Shown: positions 51,021-59,745 of the stretch, in pieces
Layout: each line of letters opens with the position of its first letter
Numbering within the stretch: the stretch's first letter is position 1
NCBI RefSeq assembly: GCF_013393945.1
Contig: NZ_CP040297.1
Coordinates: forward strand, 6,290,809 to 6,354,808
Origin: Nostoc sp. TCL26-01
Lineage (GTDB): Bacteria > Cyanobacteriota > Cyanobacteriia > Cyanobacteriales > Nostocaceae
Direction of reading: 5' to 3'
DNA length: 64,000 bases
The notes under the pieces: generated by a model
What the model saw: only the letters and a program-made list of their open reading frames with translations
What the model was told of the DNA's origin: nothing
Database searches by the model: none
Program-made: the position numbers and the translations under genes

Positions 51021-54000
51021 TTAAGTAAATAAGAAATTAGCCCCAAACAAATTAACATTCAAATCACCATTAATAAAACCAGATGTACCTGATAATGTAG
51101 CTAATAATTGACCTGTACCAAAGCCTGTATTACTAGCAATACCATCACCGATTTTTAGTTGTGTGTTTGTACCTGATTTCACGACATCAATGTTAGCAAT
51201 ACCTGTGAATTGCAATTTATCACCACCAACACCACGGACAAATTGATAAATGGTATCTGTTCCATGACCAGAGGCATATTTAACGATATCTGTTGCGTTA
51301 TCATTTAAGCCTAAATAAAGGCTATCATTACCAGCTTCACCACTGATTTGATCTATTCCAGCACCACCATAAATGGTATCGTTGCCAGAGCCACCCCAGA
51401 GTTTATCACCACCATAACCTCCGTCTATATAATCATTTCCTGTGCCTCCGAAAATCTCATCATTGCCACCTTTAGTTGGATTATCTACCGGATTTTTATC
51501 ATCTCCGTAAAGCTTGTCATCACCATCCTGTCCATCAATGGCATCGTCGCCAAAACTACCATAGATGGTGTCATTGCCTGCACCTCCTTTAAGTCCGGCA
51601 TAATCTCCGTTGGGATCGAATTTATCGTTTCCAGCGCCACCGTCAATGAAATCATCGCCAGCATCACCAAGTAACCGGTCTACCCCAGCAGCACCATAAA
51701 GGGTATCATTGCCATCTCCCCCCCAGGCTAAATCATCACCATAGCCCAGATCAATATAGTCATCCCCAGCACCTCCAGAGATAACATCGTTACCTCCCTG
51801 AGTTTGATTGAGAATATCTTGATATTGCTCATCTCCGTAAAGTCTGTCATCACCATCGCCACCATCAATGATGTCATCACCAAAACCACCATAGATGGTG
51901 TCATAGCCTCCGCCACCTTTTAAAGCCGCATAATCTCCTTTAGGGTCGAGAACTTTATCATTCCCAGCACCACCAAAGATAATGTCATCACCTTCATCGC
52001 CAAAGATAATGTCAACATCATCCTGTCCATCAATGATGTCATCACCGTAGCCACCATAAATCAAATCATTGCCTAATCCGCCTCTGAGTCCGGCAGTGAA
52101 GTCTGGACGGCGGTCGTCTCCATCTCCTCCATATATGGTGTCATTGCCGTTATCGCCTTGTAGTTGATCTCGTCCTGCTCTACCGTCGAGAATGTCATTG
52201 CCATCCCCACCGAAAATGAGATCATTGCCATCTGTACCGATATATGTATCGTTGCCTAAACCAGCACTGGGAATCAAGGTAATAGTCTCGTCAGGTCGTC
52301 CACCTCTGGGCAAGACGTTAAATAGATTTAGAACATCATTGCCAGATACATTACCTAATTGCTCAATGAAGCCTACACCAGCTCTCGCTCCCGATGCCGT
52401 GGGGTCAAAAAAGTAGTTAACGATTAAGTCATTGGAAGCTGTGGCATAACCATCTTTATTGAGGTCGATTAAGAGACTATAATCATCCCATCTGTAAAGT
52501 CCAACTTTTCCACTCTGGAGTAGAGACAGGGAAATAATTACATCTTTGAGGTTAAGGGCATCATATCCGCCATCATCTAGAATGGTAGTATTAAACCCAT
52601 CGGCAGCCGAGAGGAGATATAAATCATCTCCTGTACCTCCGTAGAGTTGATCTTTTCCGCCTTTGGCTACGAGAATGTCATTACCTGCATAGCCATATAT
52701 CTGATCCTTTCCTGTCTGTCCACCCAGATAGTCATTCCCTGTAGTACCTTTGATTGGAGATAGATTGCGATCGTCTCCTGTAGTTCCAGTGTTAGGACTG
52801 TTACCAACTAAACTTAAAAAACTGGTACTATCCAAACCAGCAATGTATTCAATAAAGCCTGTTCCTTTGGTGTTACCTGTGCCAAAGAAGTTGAGGATAG
52901 TAACATCTTGAGCAAAGATAAATTTGTTGTCTTTGTTCAGGTCAATTACTAAGGCAGTTCCAACCCTGGCAAGGTTAGATAGAGTGAGTGGGAAGTTATT
53001 CAAGTTTAAGGTATCTATGCCAGATTCGTCTTGAATAATGCTTCCCGAATCATTGACTACTGGATTGTTGGGATCGAGATAAGCCAAGTAATAGAGGTCA
53101 TCGCCTGCTCCTCCTAAAAGGGTGTTAACACCACCTCCACCACTCAAGAGGTCATTACCTGCGCCACCTAATACAAGATCGTTGCCCTTATCACCATAGA
53201 TGGTATCGTTCCCTGCGCCACCATTGAGCGTGTCATGGCCTCTACCACCAGACAGAAAATTAGCAGCACTATTACCGATAATTGTGTCGTTACCATCGCC
53301 AGTAAAGGCTTTTTCGATGGTAGTTACTGCACTGATAATTAAGGCATACCCATTCAAATTACTTGTAGAACCTGGATTGAGGTTGAGGTATGAGTAATTA
53401 ACAGCCGCAGCGTTAATAGTATCAATACCTGAAGTATCAGTCAGTGTATTGGAGCTATCAATACCATACTCATTAGTGTAGAAATAAGTGTCATCAGCTG
53501 TATCAGCATCCCCATATATATTTAATTTCCAACTGTTGAAAAGCCCAGTGTTCGTAAGCTGTGAATCACGTATTTTGAGTGTCCAATCGCCAGCACTGTT
53601 TTCTCCCCAGAATTGTGAACTTGAAAACCTAAAATTGATATTATCTCCAGCATCTTGTCCGTTACCAGGATAGCGGACTAAAGTGCTTATAATTTTTTTA
53701 CTGGGAGAGATAAGTTCAACAATTAAATCGCCTCGATGGGGATGAGTTATATTTAGTTCTACTTCTACCCAATCAATATCTAAACTAGCAGCTAGGATAG
53801 CAGTATAACTAATCTCACTATTATCTGTAATGGGCAAGCCTAAATTGCTTGAACCATAAGAATAAGACTGTTCGTTGTTAAGTCGGCTCTGTTTTTGCCA
53901 AGTTTCTGCTAAACGGACGGCAGCATGAGCATCTACTAAGCCAAATCCATAGTCATCACTGACGTGTAAACCTTTATTATTCCAGTTCTTAGCTCCGTTA

Positions 54001-54959
54001 GTGTTGTAACTGGAGCTAGAACCTGTTTTACGGGCAGAATAGGCGAGAATTTCTTGAATATCTCGATAGCCTAAATTGGGGTTTGCTTCCAACATTAAAG
54101 CCACTACCCCAGATACCATCGGCGCGGCGGCTGAAGTACCATTAAACTTGTTGGTGTAGTTTGTATCAGGATTATCGCCTTCAGACCAACTACTATTAGA
54201 GCCTTCATTTCCCTGGCGATCAGTCGTTACAATAGTTCCAGGATAACCACTGCCAAACCCAGACACAAGAATTGAAGCACCGGGAGTACTGTAATAAGAT
54301 ACAGAACCATCACGGTTAAGTGCGGCTACAGTAATCACATAGCGGGAATTGCTATAGTTAGAATAGTTGGTATTCAAACCTTGTTCGCGTTCATTTCCAG
54401 CTGACCAAACTATTGCAGTTCCTAAGTTCTTACGTCCAAACTGGGCAGCATCTTTAATAGCTTGAGCTACTTGAGCATAATCAGAATTCAGGAAATTAAT
54501 TCCAAAGACTGATAAGCTACCCCAGCTATTATTAGCAACATCAACATTCTTTAAGCGATTTAATGCTCGATTTTCGCTTGCTTGATCTGAGAAAGAAAAA
54601 CGGAAGGAAGCTAAGGTAGAGCCATAAGCTACACCTACACCACCAATCCCATTGCCAGCAGCTGAGCCAATAATACCTGCAACAGAAGTGGCATGACCTT
54701 CTTCTCCAGGTAGAGGGTATGGATTATCAAGGCCAGTAACACCATCATAGTCGATAGAAGTATTGTAATTTGCCGCTAAATCAGGATGATTGTATTCAAC
54801 TCCATCCCCCTCGAAAACGCCGACAACAACACCCCGCCCTGTATAGTCATCCCAAACATTAACCACATTGAGATCAAGACCACGAACACCAGTGGATTGA
54901 TTGTAGTTATATAGATACCATTGATCCTTAAATAAGGGGTCGGAAGGAATAGTAGTCAT
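51021..54959 (-). CDS. RTX-bearing subtilisin/kexin-like protease
   Basis: A 1312-residue secreted protease. Residues ~1-345 are an S8 catalytic domain: VGVFEGDGVEYNHPDLA (Asp52), GEEGHATSVAGIIG (His89), FNGTSAAAPMVSGVVALMLE (Ser near 276). Residues ~365-485 are a P-domain (YTAILAASLDIDWVEVELNI, THPHRGDLIVELISPSKKII), as in proprotein convertases. From ~555 to 1265 it is full of RTX nonapeptides (GGRGHDTLNGGAGNDTIYGD and similar) for calcium-dependent folding. No signal peptide, so type I secretion is likely. This architecture resembles calcium-dependent proteases of Nostocales, but the exact orthologue is unclear. It is likely an exoprotease. Confidence 0.88.
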   Translation of the reverse strand: MTTIPSDPLFKDQWYLYNYNQSTGVRGLDLNVVNVWDDYTGRGVVVGVFEGDGVEYNHPDLAANYNTSIDYDGVTGLDNPYPLPGEEGHATSVAGIIGSAAGNGIGGVGVAYGSTLASFRFSFSDQASENRALNRLKNVDVANNSWGSLSVFGINFLNSDYAQVAQAIKDAAQFGRKNLGTAIVWSAGNEREQGLNTNYSNYSNSRYVITVAALNRDGSVSYYSTPGASILVSGFGSGYPGTIVTTDRQGNEGSNSSWSEGDNPDTNYTNKFNGTSAAAPMVSGVVALMLEANPNLGYRDIQEILAYSARKTGSSSSYNTNGAKNWNNKGLHVSDDYGFGLVDAHAAVRLAETWQKQSRLNNEQSYSYGSSNLGLPITDNSEISYTAILAASLDIDWVEVELNITHPHRGDLIVELISPSKKIISTLVRYPGNGQDAGDNINFRFSSSQFWGENSAGDWTLKIRDSQLTNTGLFNSWKLNIYGDADTADDTYFYTNEYGIDSSNTLTDTSGIDTINAAAVNYSYLNLNPGSTSNLNGYALIISAVTTIEKAFTGDGNDTIIGNSAANFLSGGRGHDTLNGGAGNDTIYGDKGNDLVLGGAGNDLLSGGGGVNTLLGGAGDDLYYLAYLDPNNPVVNDSGSIIQDESGIDTLNLNNFPLTLSNLARVGTALVIDLNKDNKFIFAQDVTILNFFGTGNTKGTGFIEYIAGLDSTSFLSLVGNSPNTGTTGDDRNLSPIKGTTGNDYLGGQTGKDQIYGYAGNDILVAKGGKDQLYGGTGDDLYLLSAADGFNTTILDDGGYDALNLKDVIISLSLLQSGKVGLYRWDDYSLLIDLNKDGYATASNDLIVNYFFDPTASGARAGVGFIEQLGNVSGNDVLNLFNVLPRGGRPDETITLIPSAGLGNDTYIGTDGNDLIFGGDGNDILDGRAGRDQLQGDNGNDTIYGGDGDDRRPDFTAGLRGGLGNDLIYGGYGDDIIDGQDDVDIIFGDEGDDIIFGGAGNDKVLDPKGDYAALKGGGGYDTIYGGFGDDIIDGGDGDDRLYGDEQYQDILNQTQGGNDVISGGAGDDYIDLGYGDDLAWGGDGNDTLYGAAGVDRLLGDAGDDFIDGGAGNDKFDPNGDYAGLKGGAGNDTIYGSFGDDAIDGQDGDDKLYGDDKNPVDNPTKGGNDEIFGGTGNDYIDGGYGGDKLWGGSGNDTIYGGAGIDQISGEAGNDSLYLGLNDNATDIVKYASGHGTDTIYQFVRGVGGDKLQFTGIANIDVVKSGTNTQLKIGDGIASNTGFGTGQLLATLSGTSGFINGDLNVNLFGANFLFT

Positions 54960-55081
54960 AAGGTTGTTGATTTATTTTTACAATTAACGTTTTTTGCACT
55001 TCAAGAGGGTGTTTTAACAGCTATTATTGAATGAACAAATTCGTCTTATTAATCAGCTACACCACTTATTTTTAGCTAGCG

Positions 55082-55470
55082 TTACCCCAAACAAATCCTT
55101 GCTTATTCATGAGAGCGATCGCATAATCAAAGGCTGATGATTGAGAGCGATCGCCCAAACAAATCCTTGCTTATTGCTAAGAGCGATCGCACATATTTTG
55201 ATGTCTTTTCTGAAGGCGATCGCCCAAACAAATGCTGGCTTATTGCTAAGAGTGATCGCACATATTTTGATGTCTTTTCTGAAGGCGATCGCACATATAT
55301 AGCAGTCGCGAATCACCTCTATGAATTCACGGTGTTCAGAACCCCAACTTCTTTACGAATGATTTCTAACTGCTATATCTTTTCCTTGTTCCAAAAAAGC
55401 GATCATCCAAATAAATACTTGCTAATTACTAAGAGCAATACTATGAGTAAAGGCTGATGATTGAGATCGG
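55082..55470. repeat. 69-bp HIP1-containing tandem repeat array
   Basis: At least two full units of 69 bp (GCGATCGCCCAAACAAAT at 55147 and 55216; ACATATTTTGATGTCTTTTC at 55191 and 55260) flanked by degenerate copies (55082-55146 and 55400-55470). HIP1 octamers occur at 55115, 55147, 55183, 55216 and 55285, plus one degenerate at 55252, spaced 32-36 bp. The sequence GCTGATGATTGAGA marks both borders (near 55132 and 55451). The flanking bases of the 54960-55559 gap hold nothing else I can name. ORFs on both strands here are repeat-derived. Confidence 0.85.
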
Positions 55471-55559
55471 TTATCAACGCATCTTTACCTAATTTAATGA
55501 AAGTGAATGTCTATAATTAAGCATAAACAATTGCATAAAAAAGCTCCACTTATTTTCCT

Positions 55560-56105
55560 CTACCTAAAAGTGAAAGTAAAATTACCAATCGTACCACCCA
55601 TATCAACTTTTTTTTCCCAAACCCTCCCGTCTTGTGAGCGAGCTTTAAAAGTAGCATAACGACCTGTAATTTTATCTGAGCCATTAAGAATTAAAGCATT
55701 TTCGCCAGGAGAAAAAGTCCACGTACCGAATTTATTCAAGCCCCTACTGCCACATCTGGCTAATAACAAACCGTCTAAACTTATTGATTGTTTATGCTGT
55801 TCTATCAATAATTTATTAGTTTTAAGCTCAGAACAAGCACTTGTTCCCGGATCGTCAACATAAGCAACCACATCTACAAATATTGTTGTGTCAGTAGCAT
55901 TAATAACTCTAATAATGAAACCATCCCTTACATTACCAAGAATATCGTTACCGGATGTTCCAGGTCTACCATCTGCTGTGCAACCAGTTTCCCATGGCCA
56001 ACACCATACATCTGCTTTAGCAGGAGATGTCATTGAAAGGCTACTAATGACTGCACCTAAAATTATTACTACAGTAGAGCTAATTGAGAAGATTTGAGAT
56101 TTCAT
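55560..56105 (-). CDS. small secreted protein, unknown family
   Basis: A 181-residue protein with AGAGAGGT ahead of its ATG. Residues 1-32 are a signal peptide (MKSQIFSISSTVVIILGAVI, cleavage near PAKADVWC). The mature part has four or more cysteines (WCWPWETGC, TSACSEL, LARCGSRG), a GTSGNDILGNVRDGF segment that resembles one RTX-like turn, and a beta-rich end (TWTFSPGENALILNGSDKIT, then NFTFTFR). Periplasmic or extracellular. I do not recognise the family. It lies upstream of the subtilase gene in the same direction, across the repeat array. Confidence 0.65.
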   Translation of the reverse strand: MKSQIFSISSTVVIILGAVISSLSMTSPAKADVWCWPWETGCTADGRPGTSGNDILGNVRDGFIIRVINATDTTIFVDVVAYVDDPGTSACSELKTNKLLIEQHKQSISLDGLLLARCGSRGLNKFGTWTFSPGENALILNGSDKITGRYATFKARSQDGRVWEKKVDMGGTIGNFTFTFR

Positions 56106-56485
56106 AATTTACCTCTCTATGATTAGAGAAAAGCCTATGTTCTAAATTTTCTGTCAGGTTATAATAATTAATATTGTATTTGTGACACAAAATTTATAAT
56201 CACAAGTGTGACAAAATACCTTGTGGCTGTCAATCCCAAATTAAAAGATGTAATACAAGTACAAACAAGTACAATTACGTATAAATACACTTAATTAAAG
56301 TAAAACAACTCTAAAGTATCTGTCTTGAGCTAATTTACAGAATCAAAGGCTAAAAGCCTTACTTACTCAAGCTGACAATAATCAAGTACAATTTATAACC
56401 CCCAATTTACAGAGGATGAATAGCGTTAACTTCTATTAACATAGTCACATTCGTGAGTATCGTGTGAATTCCCTAACTACAAAAG
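56106..56485. promoter_or_regulatory. AT-rich divergent promoter region
   Basis: 380 bases between divergent genes and no ORF of note. It holds TTGTGACACAA (56180-56190) followed closely by TCACAAGTGTGAC, resembling weak CRP-like half-sites, and a small hairpin AAGGCT-AAA-AGCCTT (56346-56360). No factor can be named with confidence. Confidence 0.3.
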
Positions 56486-57544
56486 ATGAATCAACAACAA
56501 TTCGAGGTAATATTTGAGAAACTGACAAGCAGGCGCAAGGAAGTATTGCAACGGATACTGGCTGGTGAGACGGATGCAGACATCGCCGCAGCTATGAGTA
56601 TCGGTGAGGCTAGTGTCAGAAAATTTATTGAGAGGATATGTCAGGAATTTGGACTGAATAGTGAACATTCTGATAGTCGGCGCTACAAACGCTCAGAACT
56701 TGTGACACTGGTTGCTAAACACAAACCTGAGTTGTTGAGTGAGCATCAACCTCAAATGACGCATCAGGTAACTGAATCGGAAGAGGCTGATGATGTTAAT
56801 GTGACGGAATTTATCTTGCAATTGCTGTCAACGCATCAACCGATAAATGAGGAATTTAGCAAATTTATACTACGGTTTAATTTCAATGAGCAGGAGAAGA
56901 GACAAATGCCTAAAGCCTTTAATAAAATTGGATATGAATACTATCTGAATAGTGATTTTAATACAGCTTTGTCTTATCTAAAAATTGCGGTTGAGTTGAA
57001 ACCTGATTTTGGTTCGGCTCACTATAATTTAGGAGCGACTTATGAAAAGTTAGATAATTGGACTGAGGCTTGTGAGCATTATAAAATTGCTATGCAATAT
57101 CAAAATCGGGCGGGTGATGCGGCAACTAATAATTTAGCTCGATTGGAGATTATGCAAGGCAATAATGCTGCGGCTATAGAATTGATTGAGTCAATTTTAT
57201 CAAGAGTGAAAGATAATACTGTGAAAGCTGCATTGTATAAGAATTTGGGTTGGGCATATTTTCAGAAAAATCTTTACCCACAAGCAAAACAAAATTTACT
57301 CATATCTCTGGAATTAGAAATTGATTACGCTCCTGCATATGCTTTATTAGCACAAGTCCAAGAAGCGCAGAGAGATAAACCAGGAGCCATATTATCATGG
57401 CAGAATTTTCTGGAATCTTACTCTCATGATCAGCAACTAAAAAGAGTGCGTTGGCAGTTACCAGAATTAGAAGTATGGAAACTGAATGCTATTAGAACTA
57501 TTAATAGTCTAAATTTTCCCAATGGCCAGCTCACCGACTTCTGA
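56486..57544 (+). CDS. HTH-TPR regulator/adaptor
   Basis: A 352-residue protein. Residues ~10-60 are a LuxR-like HTH (LTSRRKEVLQRILAGETDAD, IAAAMSIGEASVRKFIERIC) of the type at the N-terminus of many cyanobacterial NTPase-linked signalling proteins. A linker to ~130 is followed by TPR units to ~330 (FNKIGYEYYLNSDFNTALSY, LKPDFGSAHYNLGATYEKLD, YKNLGWAYFQKNLYPQAKQN). No enzymatic domain is seen. The last codons (QLTDF and stop) are encoded by the left arm of a 14-bp hairpin repeat. It lies upstream of the HTH-AAA gene, which carries a related N-terminal domain, so it may belong to that cluster. Confidence 0.75.
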   Translation: MNQQQFEVIFEKLTSRRKEVLQRILAGETDADIAAAMSIGEASVRKFIERICQEFGLNSEHSDSRRYKRSELVTLVAKHKPELLSEHQPQMTHQVTESEEADDVNVTEFILQLLSTHQPINEEFSKFILRFNFNEQEKRQMPKAFNKIGYEYYLNSDFNTALSYLKIAVELKPDFGSAHYNLGATYEKLDNWTEACEHYKIAMQYQNRAGDAATNNLARLEIMQGNNAAAIELIESILSRVKDNTVKAALYKNLGWAYFQKNLYPQAKQNLLISLELEIDYAPAYALLAQVQEAQRDKPGAILSWQNFLESYSHDQQLKRVRWQLPELEVWKLNAIRTINSLNFPNGQLTDF

Positions 57545-57560
57545 AAGAAGTCGGTGAGCT
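57528..57560. repeat. perfect 14-bp hairpin at the gene end
   Basis: AGCTCACCGACTTC, loop TGAAA, GAAGTCGGTGAGCT. The stop codon of the HTH-TPR gene lies in the loop. It may act as a terminator, though no T-run follows. Confidence 0.8.
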
Positions 57561-57813
57561 AATGTGTTCATGATAAAGTTGAAAAAACTGTAGTAAGGTT
57601 TAACCCAACAAAGTTCTAAAAATGTTGGGTTGCTTTCCCTTGAATGCTTACGCCTACGTTCCTCAACCCAACCCATATCAGATTTGATGTTTAGCCTTTT
57701 TTAACCTGCGTAGGCAGGTTTTGCCTGTGTAGCTGCGACTTCTAGTCGCATAGTGCAAGATATGTTTTATATGGGATGACGTTGTGGTTCAGCTAATCTA
57801 TATTAAATGGTGA

Positions 57814-57921
57814 TTAACTGGGTGGAACAGTTGGATCATCCTCTTCATCTTCATCTTCGTCTCCACCATTAGTGCTGTGTTGAAAAATTGATAATGCAGA
57901 TATCATAGCTCGTTTCTCCAT
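57814..57921 (-). CDS. tiny acidic ORF, candidate peptide
   Basis: A 35-codon frame on the minus strand, MEKRAMISALSIFQHSTNGG followed by DEDEDEEDDPTVPPS. A second ATG at 57906 has GGAG nine bases upstream and would give 30 residues, starting MISALSIF. The composition is bipartite: a short apolar leader-like part, GG, then a run of ten Asp/Glu and a PTVPPS tail. The GG before the acidic tract resembles the leader/core junction of ribosomal peptides, but no maturation enzyme was seen except the GNAT at 61845. Could be a real peptide gene or chance. Confidence 0.35.
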   Translation of the reverse strand: MEKRAMISALSIFQHSTNGGDEDEDEEDDPTVPPS

Positions 57922-58193
57922 TTACATTAATTGATGGCTAAACCAAGAAGAAGCGAGGAAAGTTTCTCCGCTTTGGCAGGTTATTTTTTAATATCCCCAG
58001 ATTTGATGTTGTTATTATCTCTGGGTTGATGGGAAACCCCAACACGAAAAACTAGGGAATATGCTGAAGTGAATATGGATTTTTTCAGGTGAAAACGAGA
58101 AAAAGTAGGAAAAAGTAAGGTGTAGAGGTATAATCCTAATTGCTTTTATTCCGTTAATACCATTTCACGTTAATCATGATACACATAAATTAT

Positions 58194-58222
58194 GTAGAGA
58201 CGTTGCATCGCAACGTCTCTAC
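58194..58222. repeat. 29-nt GTAGAGACGTTGC palindrome
   Basis: GTAGAGACGTTGC, ATC, GCAACGTCTCTAC: perfect 13-bp arms. Same family as 32146-32174 and 13826-13854. A HIP1 octamer follows at ~58252. Confidence 0.8.
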
Positions 58223-58348
58223 TGTTCACATTTAAAGGAAATTGGTATAAGCGATCGCTATATCTCTACTCAAGGAAAATTAAGTTTTTAAGTCTGTGGC
58301 TGGAATACTTGCTGATTTGCGGTAAAATCCACATCATCAATATTTATT

Positions 58349-59725
58349 ATGTCGATATCACCTATGCACTCCGAAGCAGAAATTTCTTGGGAGGAGATGA
58401 AAGAGTTTGTTGATGCAATTTTATTTCAAGCTACTAAAAAGTATCTCACTGATTTAGAAGTGAAGGTTCTCAAAGGTAGTTGGGAAGGGAAAAAATATGA
58501 TGATATTGCCACAGAATTAAATTTAACTAATACATATATTCAAAATGATGTGGGTGCGAAATTATGGAGAAAGCTGACTGATATCATAGGGGAATCTGTT
58601 AGTAAGAATAACTTTCGTCAAGCACTAAAACGAGAAAGAGAAAAGCGCAAAGCACGACAAAGCATCCCATCAGTGAATAGGCTAGAACTTCCTCATCACC
58701 CAGTACCGCTAAATTCTCCCTTTTATGTAGAGCGCTATTCCACAACATCTGTCCGTTATACTATAGAGGCTTTGTGCTATGAAGCGATCGCCCAACCTGC
58801 TGCACTCATCCGCATCAAAGCACCTAGACAAATGGGTAAGACTTCCCTCCTCGACAGAATTCTTGCTCATACACAGAACTGTGGTTATCGCACAGTACGT
58901 TTAAACTTACAAGATGTAGATGAAGTAAAATTTAGTAACTTAGATAATTTCTTGCGCTGGTTTTGTGCCTGTATTAGTTTGGAGTTAGGTATTCCAGATC
59001 GCCTTCAGGATTTTTGGAAACAACCAATAGGTAGTAAAATTAGCTGCAAAACATACTTGCAAGACTACATATTTCCACAACTAAAAACTCCTTTAGTCAT
59101 AGCTTGTGATGAAGTAGATCGGGTTTTTAGTTATGCTGAAGTTTCTCAAGGTTTTTTTGGACTGCTGCGGAGTTGTCACGAAGAAGCCAATAATCGGCAT
59201 ATTTGGCAACAATTACGACTGGTAGTAGTACATTGCACAGAAAATTATGGACTGTTAGATATCAACCATTCACCTTTTAACGTTGGAGAACCGATAGAAT
59301 TAACTGAGTTTACCCCTATCCAAGTTGAGGATTTAGTACAACGCCATCAACTAGATGAGAACAATGATTTAGTACAGCAACTCATGGCTATGGTGGGGGG
59401 ACATCCATATTTGGTGCGATTAACTCTTTATCATCTTGCTCAACCTACTTCAGGAAGATGGGGAGATTTAACACAACTATTACAAGACGCACCCACCGAC
59501 AGTGGAATTTACACTCAACATTTGCGTCGTCACTTGGGAATACTCAGAGAAAACCCCAAACTAGCCGCAGCATTCAAACAAGTTATTAACACTATTGAAG
59601 CAGTGCAACTAGATTCAATATTAGGCTATCAGTTATATAGTATGGGATTAATTAAGTGGCAAAGCAATCAAGTCATGCCACGCTGCGAGTTGTACAGACA
59701 GTATTTTCAAAAACGACTAAATTAA
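58349..59725 (+). CDS. HTH-AAA-like ATPase (VMAP-type HTH plus AAA_35-like domain)
   Basis: A 458-residue protein. Residues ~10-100 are an HTH domain (MKEFVDAILFQATKKYLTDL, VLKGSWEGKKYDDIATELNL) of the kind found at the N-terminus of vWA-MoxR-associated conflict proteins. Residues ~125-440 form an AAA-like ATPase domain: Walker A APRQMGKTSLLDRI (near 158-171), Walker B VIACDEVDRVFSY (near 250), and the FNVGEPIELTEFTPIQVEDL and GGHPYLVRLTLYHL segments that mark the AAA-like group of cyanobacteria. It ends without an effector domain. 20 bp upstream of a second AAA-like gene, so the pair is likely an operon. I infer a sensor/switch role. Confidence 0.8.
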   Translation: MSISPMHSEAEISWEEMKEFVDAILFQATKKYLTDLEVKVLKGSWEGKKYDDIATELNLTNTYIQNDVGAKLWRKLTDIIGESVSKNNFRQALKREREKRKARQSIPSVNRLELPHHPVPLNSPFYVERYSTTSVRYTIEALCYEAIAQPAALIRIKAPRQMGKTSLLDRILAHTQNCGYRTVRLNLQDVDEVKFSNLDNFLRWFCACISLELGIPDRLQDFWKQPIGSKISCKTYLQDYIFPQLKTPLVIACDEVDRVFSYAEVSQGFFGLLRSCHEEANNRHIWQQLRLVVVHCTENYGLLDINHSPFNVGEPIELTEFTPIQVEDLVQRHQLDENNDLVQQLMAMVGGHPYLVRLTLYHLAQPTSGRWGDLTQLLQDAPTDSGIYTQHLRRHLGILRENPKLAAAFKQVINTIEAVQLDSILGYQLYSMGLIKWQSNQVMPRCELYRQYFQKRLN

Positions 59726-59745
59726 TATGATAAGACTCTGAATTT

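Larger units (their letters stand above)
57561..58348. repeat. repeat-rich spacer of the conflict cluster
   Basis: Apart from a tiny minus-strand ORF (57814-57921) this 788-base gap holds repeats: a hairpin AACCCAACA / TGTTGGGTT (57602-57631); the dispersed CCTGCGTAGGCAGGTTTTGC element with GCGACTTCTAGTCGC (57705-57750); and the palindrome 58194-58222. The final ~120 bases should carry the promoter of the HTH-AAA gene. Confidence 0.6.

Noticed and set aside
55137..55457. 106-codon frame in the HIP1 tandem array
   Set aside because: The product is only the translation of the 69-bp repeat (69 is a multiple of 3), and a similar frame exists on the other strand.
57602..57760. Insertion sequence remnant in the conflict cluster spacer
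   Set aside because: Only small hairpin repeats common in Nostocales were found; no transposase fragment or paired terminal inverted repeats.
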